Shown: positions 1-7,630, counted from the first letter of the stretch. The stretch: DNA of 64,000 nt from an endosymbiont of Galathealinum brachiosum (GCA_003349885.1 QFXC01000002.1:129850-193849); one strand, 5' to 3'. A program made the numbers and translations. Notes: a model not told the origin generated them from the sequence alone.

Positions 1-165
1 TGCGGTGCCGCCATCGACCTTCGCCATGCTGATATAAAAAATAAAAACTGACGTTTGGAAAATAGTTAAACCCACAATTTTTTTGATCAGGTTGCCATGG
101 GCGATAACGATGTAAAATCCCACCATCATCAGCACCACCACAACCCAGTAGTTATAGAGCCCCAT
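1..165 (-). CDS. mnhC: Cation/proton antiporter subunit C (MnhC/MrpC, NuoK-like), partial
   Basis: The first 55 codons of a membrane protein that runs off the left edge. It opens MGLYNYWVVVVLMMVGFY, then has a short polar turn (AHGNLIKK) and a second hydrophobic stretch ending in AKVDGG. This matches the NuoK-like C subunit of Mrp/Mnh Na+/H+ antiporters, a small three-helix inner-membrane protein. The ATG lies 5 nt after the stop of the B-type subunit, so it is the fifth gene of the same operon. The D and remaining subunits are expected beyond the window. The assignment rests on the N-terminal third plus context. Confidence 0.82.
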   Translation of the reverse strand, partial: MGLYNYWVVVVLMMVGFYIVIAHGNLIKKIVGLTIFQTSVFIFYISMAKVDGGTA

Positions 166-170
166 TAACA

Positions 171-1199
171 TTATGTTTTTTTATTTTCCTTGTTGTTATT
201 TTCACAGTTGTTATTTTCACTGTTCTGATTTTCAAGGCTCAGTGAATTTTCTCTGCGGCCCTCAAAGCTGAAAAAGATAATGACCATAACCGATGCAACG
301 GTGAGACCCACACCCAGCTCAATTAAAAGTATGCCCAGATGTTGGCCGGCGATGGGGTCAGCAGATAAGGCACTGTAATCAAGATAATTTTTACCACTTA
401 AAAAAGAAACCACACCGACACTGCCGTATAGCAACACACCGATGGCGGCAACCATCTGAATAAATGATTGATTAATCACTCGACGTGCGGTGCTCATACC
501 GAACAGCATGGCATACAGAAAAATAGCTGAAGCAAAGATCACACCGGCCTGAAAACCACCACCCGGCCCATAATCTCCGTGAAACTGCACATAAAGAGCA
601 TACAGCAAAATAAAAGGAATCAGTATTTTGACTACAATTCGCAGAATTAAATGCTCTGCATGCATTGAATCATTGAGCAAATCGATTTTTGCAATATCAT
701 CAGCACGACGTACAACTGATAAAAGCGCCAACACCCCCATACCTGCGGTAAAGATGACCACCACCTCACCAAAAGTATCGAACGCTCTGTAACTTGCGAG
801 TACAGAAGTCACGATATTGGGTACGCCAACTTCCTGCATGGAATCGTTAATGTAGCGTGGTGCAACATGAAGATGAATCGGTGCTTGTGCTGAGCCAAAA
901 TACGGCATATCCAAAGTACCGTAGATCAACAGGCTGCCAGTGATAAAAACCACAATTAAAGCTAATACCGGTTTATGGCGTACGGGGTGCTCTGAACGTC
1001 CTGTCATGGTAATCGCCACCAGCATGAGCAAAGTGGAGATACCCGCCCCCACAGCTGCTTCTGTAAACGCAACATCCACCGCATCCATAGCAACAAAAAA
1101 ACTGGCGGATAACAGTCCGTAAATGCCTGACAGCATAATCACTGCCAAAAGATCTTTCATTCTGACAATGGCGATAGCAATACACACAAGAAGAGCCAA
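171..1199 (-). CDS. mnhB: Antiporter subunit: DUF4040 (MbhD/MbhE-like) fused to MnhB domain
   Basis: Inner-membrane subunit of an Mrp/Mnh-type cation/proton antiporter. Residues ~1-70 are three helices of the DUF4040/MbhD type (IVRMKDLLAVIMLSGIYG, FTEAAVGAG). Residues ~78-160 resemble MbhE, and ~185-315 are the MnhB domain (YALYVQFHGDYGPGGGFQAG). In classical Mrp these N-terminal parts sit at the C-terminus of MrpA; here they are joined to B. The last ~22 residues are an Asn/Glu/Lys-rich tail. No ATG is available at the proper position: TTG at 1199 is used, and a CTG or ATC slightly upstream that overlaps the mnhG stop is also possible. The frame is closed by a TGA further upstream. Confidence 0.85.
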   Translation of the reverse strand: MALLVCIAIAIVRMKDLLAVIMLSGIYGLLSASFFVAMDAVDVAFTEAAVGAGISTLLMLVAITMTGRSEHPVRHKPVLALIVVFITGSLLIYGTLDMPYFGSAQAPIHLHVAPRYINDSMQEVGVPNIVTSVLASYRAFDTFGEVVVIFTAGMGVLALLSVVRRADDIAKIDLLNDSMHAEHLILRIVVKILIPFILLYALYVQFHGDYGPGGGFQAGVIFASAIFLYAMLFGMSTARRVINQSFIQMVAAIGVLLYGSVGVVSFLSGKNYLDYSALSADPIAGQHLGILLIELGVGLTVASVMVIIFFSFEGRRENSLSLENQNSENNNCENNNKENKKT

Positions 1200-1213
1200 T
1201 AAGACTATATCAA

Positions 1214-1555
1214 TCAGGGATTCGATGATGTTACCTTTTCATTATCTTCTTTATTATCAAGTTTTGGCTTGAGATTATTATTCATTGCGGCTTTGGCTAA
1301 TGCATGACTTGCTGTTGGACTAATGAATAATGTCATTAGCAAAATGATGATGAGTTTCAATACTACGAGGCCAGCTGGATTTTGCAGCATAAGACCAATT
1401 AAAATCATTCCGGTTGCTAAAGTCTCGGTTACACCCACCGCATGCATTCGAGTATAAAAATCTGGAAAGCGCAAAAGACCTACCCCGCCCGATATGCACA
1501 AAAAGCTGCCTATTAATAAAAACAGTGCACTACTGACATTCATTAAAGTATCCAT
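1214..1555 (-). CDS. mnhG: Cation/proton antiporter subunit G (MnhG/MrpG)
   Basis: Small subunit of the Mrp/Mnh antiporter, 113 residues with three predicted helices. The family signature GGVGLLRFPDFYTRMHAVGV lies near residues 23-42, followed by ETLATGMILIG. The C-terminal ~25 residues are a charged cytoplasmic tail. Its ATG overlaps the mnhF stop by one base (TAATG), which indicates translational coupling, and its stop is close to the next gene. The role in the complex is structural or assembly-related, as known for the family. Confidence 0.93.
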   Translation of the reverse strand: MDTLMNVSSALFLLIGSFLCISGGVGLLRFPDFYTRMHAVGVTETLATGMILIGLMLQNPAGLVVLKLIIILLMTLFISPTASHALAKAAMNNNLKPKLDNKEDNEKVTSSNP

Positions 1556-1848
1556 TATGAATTCTTTTCCATTTCTTTTTCTGCGGGCAGTGGTGTCTTA
1601 AATATGGACGCGTCAGAATGACGTAATATAGCAATAACACTGACAAAATTGATAAGAGCGTAGACGATAGCGATATCTAAAAATTCTGGCCGCCCCATTA
1701 CAAAACCTAACATTGAAATAAGCAGAACAGTCTTGGTGCCAAACATATTGACGGCAAGTATGCGGTCGTAGAGCGTAGGCCCCATGATGCCTCGAGTGAT
1801 CGCCATGATCATAACAACAAGAATGGCTATGGTTGCAGCTATTAGCAT
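1555..1848 (-). CDS. mnhF: Cation/proton antiporter subunit F (MnhF/MrpF)
   Basis: 97-residue membrane subunit with three hydrophobic segments. The MrpF motif GPTLYDRILAVNMFGTKTV is at about residues 23-41, and PEFLDIAIVYALINF follows. The length is typical for the family. It overlaps mnhE upstream and mnhG downstream by one base each, so the E-F-G genes are likely translated in sequence from one mRNA. Confidence 0.94.
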   Translation of the reverse strand: MLIAATIAILVVMIMAITRGIMGPTLYDRILAVNMFGTKTVLLISMLGFVMGRPEFLDIAIVYALINFVSVIAILRHSDASIFKTPLPAEKEMEKNS

Positions 1849-2318
1849 TAATTTTCCAGTTCAGTTACTCGGCGATCCATTTCACCGGCTTGCAGATCTA
1901 TAATTGATTCACGTAACAACGCATGCACTATAATCTGATCGCCATTAAGAGTCACGGAAACTGTACCCGGCGTCAGCGTAATAGAATTTGCGTAGATAAC
2001 TTTTCCTATATCCGTCTGTTGATTAACTTTAATGGTTGTCATGGTAGGTGAAATAGTCTTTTTTCCAAGCCAGATATGTTTTACAACCAAAATATTGGCG
2101 AGAATAATTTCTTTAGTAAGCCAGGCATAAAAACCGGGAAGTTTTAGCGTGAGATGCAAAGGCTGTGATTCATGGTCGAGTATATCCATTCGGTGTGCTA
2201 TGTATAAAACAAAGGCGATGGACACCGCACCAAGCGATAGCATAAGAGCGGTGTTGTGACCTGAAATAAGCAACCAGAATGCTGCTAAAGACAGTGACAG
2301 GTAAATAGTATGTCGCAT
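1848..2318 (-). CDS. mnhE: Cation/proton antiporter subunit E (MnhE/MrpE)
   Basis: 156-residue subunit with two N-terminal helices and a cytoplasmic domain. The motif YANSITLTPGTVSV at ~109-122 is the diagnostic MrpE signature, preceded by WLTKEIILANILVVKHIW. It is the first visible gene of the operon, and no gene in the same direction precedes it for more than 500 nt. A promoter is therefore expected between about 2320 and 2500, although I did not identify one with confidence. The order E-F-G-B-C is typical of operons whose A subunit lacks the DUF4040/B-like extension. Confidence 0.93.
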   Translation of the reverse strand: MRHTIYLSLSLAAFWLLISGHNTALMLSLGAVSIAFVLYIAHRMDILDHESQPLHLTLKLPGFYAWLTKEIILANILVVKHIWLGKKTISPTMTTIKVNQQTDIGKVIYANSITLTPGTVSVTLNGDQIIVHALLRESIIDLQAGEMDRRVTELEN

Positions 2319-2541
2319 TAAGCCCCTGCTAAGTCATGCTGTAATAAGCTCAGAAGAGAATAAGTAATTTTGGAAGTTAGCATAAATTTCCATGGGGTTA
2401 TGCAATTAACATTGAAATAAATGTAACCTTACTTATAGATATCTGTAAATTCGAAAAATATTGTTGTATACATCGAAAAATACGAATGATGTGAGCTTAG
2501 AATTTGCTTGTTATAGTTGTTGGCAGTGTATGCGCTAAAGC

Positions 2542-2788
2542 GGTTCTGTCGCAAATATCCACCCTGCTATGATAGCTCTATTACCATCAAGGAAATTGAG
2601 CCATCATGATAAACTTTAAAGGTCGTCATTTTAAAGGGAACATGATCCTTCAAAGTGTTCGTTGGTATTTGGCTTATAGTCTAAGCTATCGTGACCTCGA
2701 AGAGATAATGAAGGAACGTGGATTTGAAGTTGATCACAGCACATTAAATAGCTGAGTTATTGACTATACACCTCAGCTCGAACAATAA
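2542..2788 (+). pseudogene. Remnant of an IS6-family insertion sequence (transposase N-terminus, nonsense-mutated)
   Basis: GGTTCTGTCGCAAAT at 2542-2556 resembles the terminal inverted repeat of IS6-family elements (established knowledge of IS26/IS257-type ends). A reading frame begins at 2606 with MINFKGRHFKGNMILQSVRW and continues ..YLAYSLSYRDLEEIMKERGF..VDHST, the conserved start of IS6-family transposases. The tryptophan codon expected after VDHSTLNS is TGA at 2753-2755, and the frame ends at 2786-2788 exactly where a hairpin repeat starts. The whole catalytic DDE core is missing, so the element is dead. The remaining 2319-2541 stretch shows nothing else I can name. Confidence 0.85.
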
Positions 2789-2843
2789 AGGGGTCGGTGA
2801 CAAACGAGAACGCTAATAATTCTCAGTTGTCACCGACCCCTTA
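2787..2843. repeat. 57-nt hairpin repeat, copy 1
   Basis: Arms AAGGGGTCGGTGACAA (2788-2803) and TTGTCACCGACCCCTT (2827-2842) are perfect 16-bp complements, and the loop holds a second small palindrome (GAGAA/TTCTC). A second copy, identical but for the last base, is at 4164-4220. The shape resembles REP-type or miniature elements mobilised by Y1-type (RAYT) transposases, but no such transposase is in the window. It abuts the truncated IS6 remnant. Confidence 0.88.
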
Positions 2844-2860
2844 AATTCATTAAATTCTTG

Positions 2861-4066
2861 TTATGATCTTAAGGTTAATGTAACTAACACAATGCCATGA
2901 TCTGTACTTTCACCATCACGTTCGAATATAGGGTTAATTAAGTGCCGATCGTAAGTATCATAAGCGCTTACCTGAAAAATACTTTCGTAATAGGTGGTAT
3001 CAAATTCACATGATAATAAAATGTAATCGAGCACGGAGCCAGCGCCGCCAAAATAATGTGTTGGGGTACGTTCTACTTTACTCTTTTGATTGACTTCGGA
3101 ATTAGATCCATCAATTTCATTCGCTGCATCTATTTCGCTTACTTCATTAGATAGCGACAGTTGAAACAAATCCCAGGAGTCATTCAAACAATACTTAGCA
3201 AGATAGGCATCGCAGTCATCAGAAGAAGCAAAGTATAAGCTGTTAGTAAGTAAATGGCTTAACACACCATCAGCTAAGCTATTATTGAAGTCACCCATCA
3301 TTACCATAGGGTTACCCGTAGTCTCACGACGTTCTATCATATCAACCATTAATAACGCTGCTTCACTGCCACGTCGTATGGTTGAACCCCAACGACCAGC
3401 CACCTCTGCTTTTAAGCTTTCAATAATCGTTTTTTCTGCCGATCGATTGTTATCTTGCTCATCAATCTCAATCATTGAACGTTTCGATTTAAAATGCACA
3501 ACATAACAATCAGTGTTGCCTATATGAGGCACATCAACCGTCGCCCTTAATACTTTTCGACTAAAGGAAAAGTCATCAGTCAAACCTAATGTTTGAGCAA
3601 GTTCAGTGCTTGGTTTGACCGTTGCAACATCAACAATAGGATAACGAGACGCAATGGCGACAACAGGACGTTTATAAATGAAATCATCAATCACTTCAGG
3701 TTGATCAACCACTTCAAAATAATCATAACCTTGCGAGGCAACTAATTCTTTTAACGAATCGGCACTAAAAACTTCTTGAAACCCAATAATGTCAGGCTGA
3801 TATTCACGCAAGTACTCACTAACCCAACGTTGCTTCTTTTGCCATTGCTCAGCACTATAAATACGATCAAAATCATAATAAGCATTGGGTGGCTCAAGGT
3901 AATTCAATAAATTGAAGGTAGCTATTTTAAGGTGTGTATTTGCTACCGATACTGATACAGCTGCATTTGATGAAGCGATAGGTGGAGGTATCTGATTTAT
4001 TTGTTTCGTATCTTTGGAATTGATAATGCTAACTCTAGTAAATTTTGGCGGGTAATTATACCTCAA
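2861..4066 (-). CDS. Endonuclease/exonuclease/phosphatase-fold protein
   Basis: 401 residues of the EEP superfamily (DNase I, exonuclease III and phosphodiesterase fold). The motifs appear in order: KIATFNLLNYLEPP (~47-60), PDIIGFQEVF with the metal-binding Glu (~91-100), MMGDFNNSLADG with catalytic Asp and Asn (~255-266), DYILLS (~347) and STDHGIVLV with the terminal catalytic Asp-His (~388-396). All active-site positions that I can check are present. The N-terminal ~45 residues precede the fold and show no clear signal peptide. The substrate (nucleic acid, lipid or other phosphodiester) cannot be read from sequence. It is a single-gene unit bracketed by two copies of the 57-nt hairpin repeat. 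Confidence 0.82.
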   Translation of the reverse strand: MRYNYPPKFTRVSIINSKDTKQINQIPPPIASSNAAVSVSVANTHLKIATFNLLNYLEPPNAYYDFDRIYSAEQWQKKQRWVSEYLREYQPDIIGFQEVFSADSLKELVASQGYDYFEVVDQPEVIDDFIYKRPVVAIASRYPIVDVATVKPSTELAQTLGLTDDFSFSRKVLRATVDVPHIGNTDCYVVHFKSKRSMIEIDEQDNNRSAEKTIIESLKAEVAGRWGSTIRRGSEAALLMVDMIERRETTGNPMVMMGDFNNSLADGVLSHLLTNSLYFASSDDCDAYLAKYCLNDSWDLFQLSLSNEVSEIDAANEIDGSNSEVNQKSKVERTPTHYFGGAGSVLDYILLSCEFDTTYYESIFQVSAYDTYDRHLINPIFERDGESTDHGIVLVTLTLRS

Positions 4067-4163
4067 CGTTTCTAAATGTTATCAAATTAAAACCAGTGTC
4101 ATTCTTTAGATAGCCACCCATAGTCGTTATTGACAACTATCATTGGATGCAGAATAAAGGAAT

Positions 4164-4220
4164 AAAGGGGTCGGTGACAAACGAGAACGCTAATAATTCT
4201 CAGTTGTCACCGACCCCTTT
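4164..4220. repeat. 57-nt hairpin repeat, copy 2
   Basis: Same element as at 2787-2843, here with 17-bp arms (AAAGGGG... to ...CCCCTTT). The two copies are in direct orientation about 1.38 kb apart and enclose the EEP-fold gene. Because the arms are self-complementary and end in a T-run on both strands, each copy may also act as a bidirectional transcription terminator. Confidence 0.88.
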
Positions 4221-4263
4221 AATTCTTTAATTTCACCTTTAATTGCACTTTCAATTGCAGGCA

Positions 4264-4290
4264 CAAAAAAGCCGCTGTGAAAGCGGCTTA
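4264..4290 (-). terminator. Rho-independent terminator after the tRNA operon
   Basis: On the minus strand the stem AAGCCGC / GCGGCTT, with a TTTCACA loop, is followed by a T-run (TTTTTTG). It lies about 35 nt past the 3' end of tRNA-Leu and fits termination of the tRNA transcript. Confidence 0.82.
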
Positions 4291-4325
4291 GTTGAAGTAA
4301 CTCGTTGATTTAGCTGAGTTTTATA

Positions 4326-4412
4326 TGGTGCCCAGGGCCGGAATCGAACCGGCACGCCCGTGAAGGCGAGGGATTTTAAGTCCCTTGCGTCTACCAATTT
4401 CGCCACCTGGGC
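4326..4412 (-). tRNA. tRNA-Leu (anticodon UAA)
   Basis: Class II tRNA of 87 nt including an encoded CCA (4326-4328). The acceptor 5' GCCCAGG pairs with CCTGGGC. The anticodon loop reads CTTAAAA with anticodon TAA, and the variable arm is long, as expected for leucine. The T-loop GGTTCGATTCC is present. It is the last gene of the Gly-Cys-Leu trio, the same order and identities (GCC, GCA, UAA) as glyW-cysT-leuZ in E. coli. Confidence 0.97.
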
Positions 4413-4490
4413 TTATTCAGTGTGGTCTTGCTGTACTCTTTTATGCTGTAAGTAAATTAGTAAACCTTACAACATGCCTTTCGGCTTAAA

Positions 4491-4564
4491 TGGAGGCGGA
4501 ACCCGGAATCGAACCGAGATAGATGGATTTGCAATCCACTGCATAACCGTTTTGCTATTCCGCC
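4491..4564 (-). tRNA. tRNA-Cys (anticodon GCA)
   Basis: 74-nt tRNA including encoded CCA. The acceptor GGCGGAA pairs with TTCCGCC, the anticodon loop TTGCAAA gives anticodon GCA, and the T-loop GGTTCGATTCC is present. It is the middle gene of the tRNA trio. Confidence 0.97.
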
Positions 4565-4580
4565 ATAACCGGTTATAAAT

Positions 4581-4608
4581 AAAAAAACCTCGGCTGGCGA
4601 GGTTTTAA
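4581..4608 (-). terminator. Terminator-like hairpin between tRNA-Gly and tRNA-Cys
   Basis: The stem AACCTCG / CGAGGTT with a 5-nt loop is followed on the minus strand by seven T residues. It has the full form of an intrinsic terminator yet sits inside the tRNA transcript, about 40 nt after tRNA-Gly. It may cause partial termination, giving more tRNA-Gly than tRNA-Cys and tRNA-Leu, or it may be a processing hairpin. I see no strong promoter between it and tRNA-Cys. Confidence 0.72.
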
Positions 4609-4646
4609 TATCTTGTTCAGTGTTGCCACCTCTGAACATTTAAATT

Positions 4647-4721
4647 TGGAGCGGGTGATGAGGATCGAACTCACGACATTCTCGTTGGCAACGAGATGCT
4701 CTACCGCTGAGCTACACCCGC
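4647..4721 (-). tRNA. tRNA-Gly (anticodon GCC)
   Basis: 75-nt tRNA including encoded CCA. The acceptor GCGGGTG pairs with its 3' partner, the D-loop contains AGCTCAGCGGTAGAGC, and the anticodon stem-loop CTCGTTGCCAACGAG gives GCC. It is the first gene of the trio and has a strong promoter immediately upstream. Confidence 0.97.
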
Positions 4722-4758
4722 TTAATCTGTTTAAGCTATTGCCTCAACAGAGGGCGCT

Positions 4759-4786
4759 ATTATAGAGATCGCTGGTATTTGGTCAA
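4759..4786 (-). promoter_or_regulatory. Sigma70-type promoter of the tRNA operon
   Basis: On the minus strand TTGACC (4781-4786) and a perfect TATAAT (4759-4764) are separated by 16 bp. A GC-rich discriminator (AGCGCCC) follows the -10, as is typical of stable-RNA promoters under stringent control. The start of tRNA-Gly is 38 nt downstream of the -10. Confidence 0.9.
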
Positions 4787-4888
4787 GGGCTAATTTCATT
4801 TAATTGTAATATTTTTCAGTGACATAGTGAGTTTATTGATATGTGGTTGTTTTGTGAGCGGATTTTGTGAGTTGCCGGGTATTAAAGT

Positions 4889-4962
4889 CACTGGATCCCG
4901 GCCAGAAACATACCTGGATGGCGGGATAATAAGATTGTCAGCTGAAGCTAACTCCTACAAAG
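4889..4962. repeat. Degenerate REP-like palindromes between the tRNA promoter and pgsA
   Basis: Two short imperfect palindromes: ACTGGATCCCGGCC paired with a GGATGGCGGGAT half (4889-4928), and GTCAGCTGAAGCTAACTCCT and flanks (4937-4962). Both have the look of extragenic palindromic repeats common in gammaproteobacteria. They are not obviously the same family as the repeats at 5581 or 7607. No gene is present between 4787 and 4972. Confidence 0.5.
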
Positions 4963-4972
4963 GAGGAAGAAA

Positions 4973-5539
4973 TTACGGCTTTCTTACTTCGGCTATGCTG
5001 GCTCTCATGTAATCTACCATTGAGGCTATGGTGAGTATTGAGGCGATTATTAGTAATACCAGGCCTGTTTCATGCACTCGCATACCTAACCAGTCATCTC
5101 TGTGAATTAGAAAACCTAAAGCGAACATCTGGGCTACTGTTTTGTATTTACCCAGTTGAGATACTTTTACCGCGTCTGATTTACCTTTTTTAGCCATCCA
5201 CTCTCTTAGAGCAGATATAACGATTTCACGGCCAATGATAATAATAGCGCCGAACAGAATAATAATATCCGGATGTGCCCAGGCCAGCATTATCATTGCA
5301 ACAGATACTATTAGCTTGTCTGCTACCGGGTCCATAAATGCACCGAAATCTGATGATTGACCTAACTTTCTTGCCAGATAACCATCAAACCAGTCGGTTA
5401 CACAGGCCAGTCCATACGTCCATGCGGCCAGAGGTCTTGCCCATTGATAAGCATCTTCTGGCAATAGAAACAATACAACAATAAGAGGTATGAATGCTAT
5501 GCGTAGTAATGTCAGGCTGTTGGGGATGTTTAGTATCAT
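4973..5539 (-). CDS. pgsA: CDP-diacylglycerol--glycerol-3-phosphate 3-phosphatidyltransferase
   Basis: Inner-membrane enzyme that makes phosphatidylglycerol phosphate from CDP-diacylglycerol and glycerol 3-phosphate, the committed step to phosphatidylglycerol and cardiolipin. The CDP-alcohol phosphotransferase motif DG-x2-AR-x8-G-x3-D-x3-D is intact (DGYLARKLGQSSDFGAFMDP, then VAD) at residues ~53-75. The protein starts MILNIPNSLTLLRIAFIP and has several hydrophobic segments; 188 residues is close to the usual size. It lies downstream of uvrC on the same strand, the gammaproteobacterial order. The 77-nt gap to uvrC contains a palindromic repeat. Confidence 0.96.
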   Translation of the reverse strand: MILNIPNSLTLLRIAFIPLIVVLFLLPEDAYQWARPLAAWTYGLACVTDWFDGYLARKLGQSSDFGAFMDPVADKLIVSVAMIMLAWAHPDIIILFGAIIIIGREIVISALREWMAKKGKSDAVKVSQLGKYKTVAQMFALGFLIHRDDWLGMRVHETGLVLLIIASILTIASMVDYMRASIAEVRKP

Positions 5540-5580
5540 TCTATCTATTACATTATGTCACTGGTTTAAGGTTTAGAGCA

Positions 5581-5604
5581 GTGCACCTGAAGGAGCACCT
5601 ACAA
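5581..5604 (+). repeat. 24-nt REP-like repeat, copy a (uvrC-pgsA gap)
   Basis: A 24-nt sequence beginning GTGCACCTGAAGGAGC is identical to 7607-7630 and present in inverted form with two mismatches at 7553-7576. It contains the internal palindrome AGGTGC/GCACCT and lies in the short gap between uvrC and pgsA. Confidence 0.85.
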
Positions 5605-5616
5605 ATACGTCTGACA

Positions 5617-7476
5617 TTATTCAGATCGCAGCACATCATAAATGATTTGGGCTAAATTTCTACTTATACCCGGCACTTTTGCCAAATCTTCTACACCTGC
5701 GGGTTTTACCCCCTGCATACCACCGAAGTGTTTTATCAGATTTTGTCGGCGTTTAGGGCCTAATCCGGGTATAGCTTCTAGCACTGAGGTTCTGCGGGCT
5801 TTGTCTCGTTTGGCCCGGTGGCCACTAATTGCAAACCGATGCGCTTCATCTCGCACATTTAATATTAAATGAAATGCGATAGAGTCTTCTGGCAAATACA
5901 GCTCTTGCCTGCCGTCACTGAATACGAGTTTTTCCAGACCGGCTTTTCTGCCCTCACCTTTGGCTACCCCTATTAATAACACATCATCAATCTGCAGCTG
6001 ATCCATCACTTCAACCGCCTGGCGCAGCTGCCCCTTACCCCCGTCTATAAAGAGTATATCGGGCATTTTGGCACCGTTTTCTTTATCTCTGGCTTTTTTC
6101 AGGCTGGTGTAACGCCTCTGCAGCGCCTGTCGCATGGCAGCATAATCATCACCGGGCTCGATACCTTCTATATTAAAGCGGCGATAATCCTGCTTATATG
6201 CCCCTTCCAGCGTAAACACGACACAGGATGCAACGGTGGCCTCACCGAAGGTATGACTAATATCGAAACACTCTAATCGAGTTGGCAGCTCATCTAGCTG
6301 TAATATTTTCTGCAGTTCTTCAAAGCGTTTTAACATGCCGGTGCGAGAATTCATTCTGGCTTTTAATGCGGTTTCTGCATTGTTTAATGCCATGGTGACC
6401 CAACGTGCTCGATCTGACCTTACCTGATGGCTTAAACGAATTTTATGCCCCACTCTCTCGGTTATAGCCTGCTCCATGACCCCCATATCATCCACTTCAT
6501 GACTGAGTATGATTTCACTGGTCTGTTGCTGTGCACCCTGCTGCTGCAAATAATACTGGGAGATAAAGTTCGACAATACTTCTGCTTCTGGCAGGGCCTC
6601 TGGTAATTTAGGGAAGTAACTGCGGTTACCCAGGTTACGCCCTTCACGTATGAAAAACACCTGCACACAGGCCTGCGAGCCATTACAGTAGCAGGCCACA
6701 ATATCTACATCCCGGTCATCACCAGATATGTACTGCTTCTCAACCACTTTCTGCAACATGCGTATCTGATCGCGGTTGATTGCGGCTTTTTCAAAATCCA
6801 GCCCGGTAGCAGCCGTTTCCATCTGCTTCACCAGATCTTCGATTAACTGGTTACTTTTACCCTCTAAAAACATCAATGCATGGTTAATATCTGCCTGATA
6901 ACGGGCCTCACTGATGTAACCCATGCAGGGTGCGGTGCAGCGTTTTATCTGATATTGCAAACAGGGTCTTGAGCGATTTTTGAAATAACTGTCTTCACAG
7001 GTGCGAATTTTGAAGAGCTTGTGAATAAATTGCAGGCTGTCACGCACCGCACCGGCACTGGGAAACGGCCCCAGATATTTACCCTTTTTACGTTTTGCAC
7101 CACGGTGAACCACAATCTGCGGATAGGCTTCCTGACTGGATACATATATATAAGGGTAAGATTTATCATCACGCAGCAGAATATTGTAAGGCGGCTGATT
7201 CTCTTTTATCAGGTTCGATTCTAATAACAGGGCTTCACTTTCCGTATGGGTAATAGTGACTTCTACCTGCTGTATTTTTTTTACCAGCGCAGTGGTTTTT
7301 ATTGAAAGCCCGGTTTTTCTAAAATAACTCGAAAGTCGTTTTTTAAGATTTTTTGCCTTACCCACATAGAGCAGATTTTGCTCACAATCATACATGCGAT
7401 AAACACCCGCACGGCTAGAAACGTTCTTTAAAAAGTGCTCGGCATCGAAGGGGGTTTCTGTGGATAACTCTGACAT
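5617..7476 (-). CDS. uvrC: UvrABC excinuclease subunit C
   Basis: Nucleotide excision repair nuclease that cuts on both sides of a lesion after UvrAB loading. Domains in order: N-terminal GIY-YIG nuclease (~17-95, GVYRMYDCEQNLLYVGKAKN), cysteine-bearing linker (~160-185), UVR domain that contacts UvrB (~204-239, GLDFEKAAINRDQIRML), RNase H-like 5' nuclease (~250-540, ECFDISHTFGE and LFIDGGKGQL) and tandem helix-hairpin-helix DNA binding at the C-terminus (IPGLGPKRR, VPGISRNLAQ). At 619 residues it is full length. Upstream is the regulator uvrY, as in E. coli. Confidence 0.97.
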   Translation of the reverse strand: MSELSTETPFDAEHFLKNVSSRAGVYRMYDCEQNLLYVGKAKNLKKRLSSYFRKTGLSIKTTALVKKIQQVEVTITHTESEALLLESNLIKENQPPYNILLRDDKSYPYIYVSSQEAYPQIVVHRGAKRKKGKYLGPFPSAGAVRDSLQFIHKLFKIRTCEDSYFKNRSRPCLQYQIKRCTAPCMGYISEARYQADINHALMFLEGKSNQLIEDLVKQMETAATGLDFEKAAINRDQIRMLQKVVEKQYISGDDRDVDIVACYCNGSQACVQVFFIREGRNLGNRSYFPKLPEALPEAEVLSNFISQYYLQQQGAQQQTSEIILSHEVDDMGVMEQAITERVGHKIRLSHQVRSDRARWVTMALNNAETALKARMNSRTGMLKRFEELQKILQLDELPTRLECFDISHTFGEATVASCVVFTLEGAYKQDYRRFNIEGIEPGDDYAAMRQALQRRYTSLKKARDKENGAKMPDILFIDGGKGQLRQAVEVMDQLQIDDVLLIGVAKGEGRKAGLEKLVFSDGRQELYLPEDSIAFHLILNVRDEAHRFAISGHRAKRDKARRTSVLEAIPGLGPKRRQNLIKHFGGMQGVKPAGVEDLAKVPGISRNLAQIIYDVLRSE

Positions 7477-7552
7477 GCGCGTATTAAACCACAGAGGTCA
7501 TGGCTTGTGTATTTTAGCTTGAGATTTTTGAAATTTGAGTTTTTTTGCTGCT

Positions 7553-7630
7553 TTGCAGGTGCTCCTTCAGGGGCACATTTATTAAGCACATTGATAGATA
7601 TTTATAGTGCACCTGAAGGAGCACCTACAA
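7553..7630. repeat. Inverted pair of the 24-nt REP-like repeat (uvrC-uvrY gap)
   Basis: Copy b is at 7607-7630 (plus orientation, identical to 5581-5604) and copy c at 7553-7576 (opposite orientation, 22 of 24 bases). The pair is 30 nt apart and can fold into one large hairpin, the arrangement called a BIME in enterobacteria. The rest of 7477-7964 holds no gene apart from the terminator at 7861; reading frames that cross it are made of the repeat. Confidence 0.85.

Noticed and set aside
2606..2788. Active transposase gene
   Set aside because: Only the N-terminal 60 codons remain, with an internal stop and no catalytic domain.
4827..5012. 61-codon plus-strand frame between the tRNAs and pgsA
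   Set aside because: It translates REP-like palindromes and the end of pgsA in antisense; no start signal.
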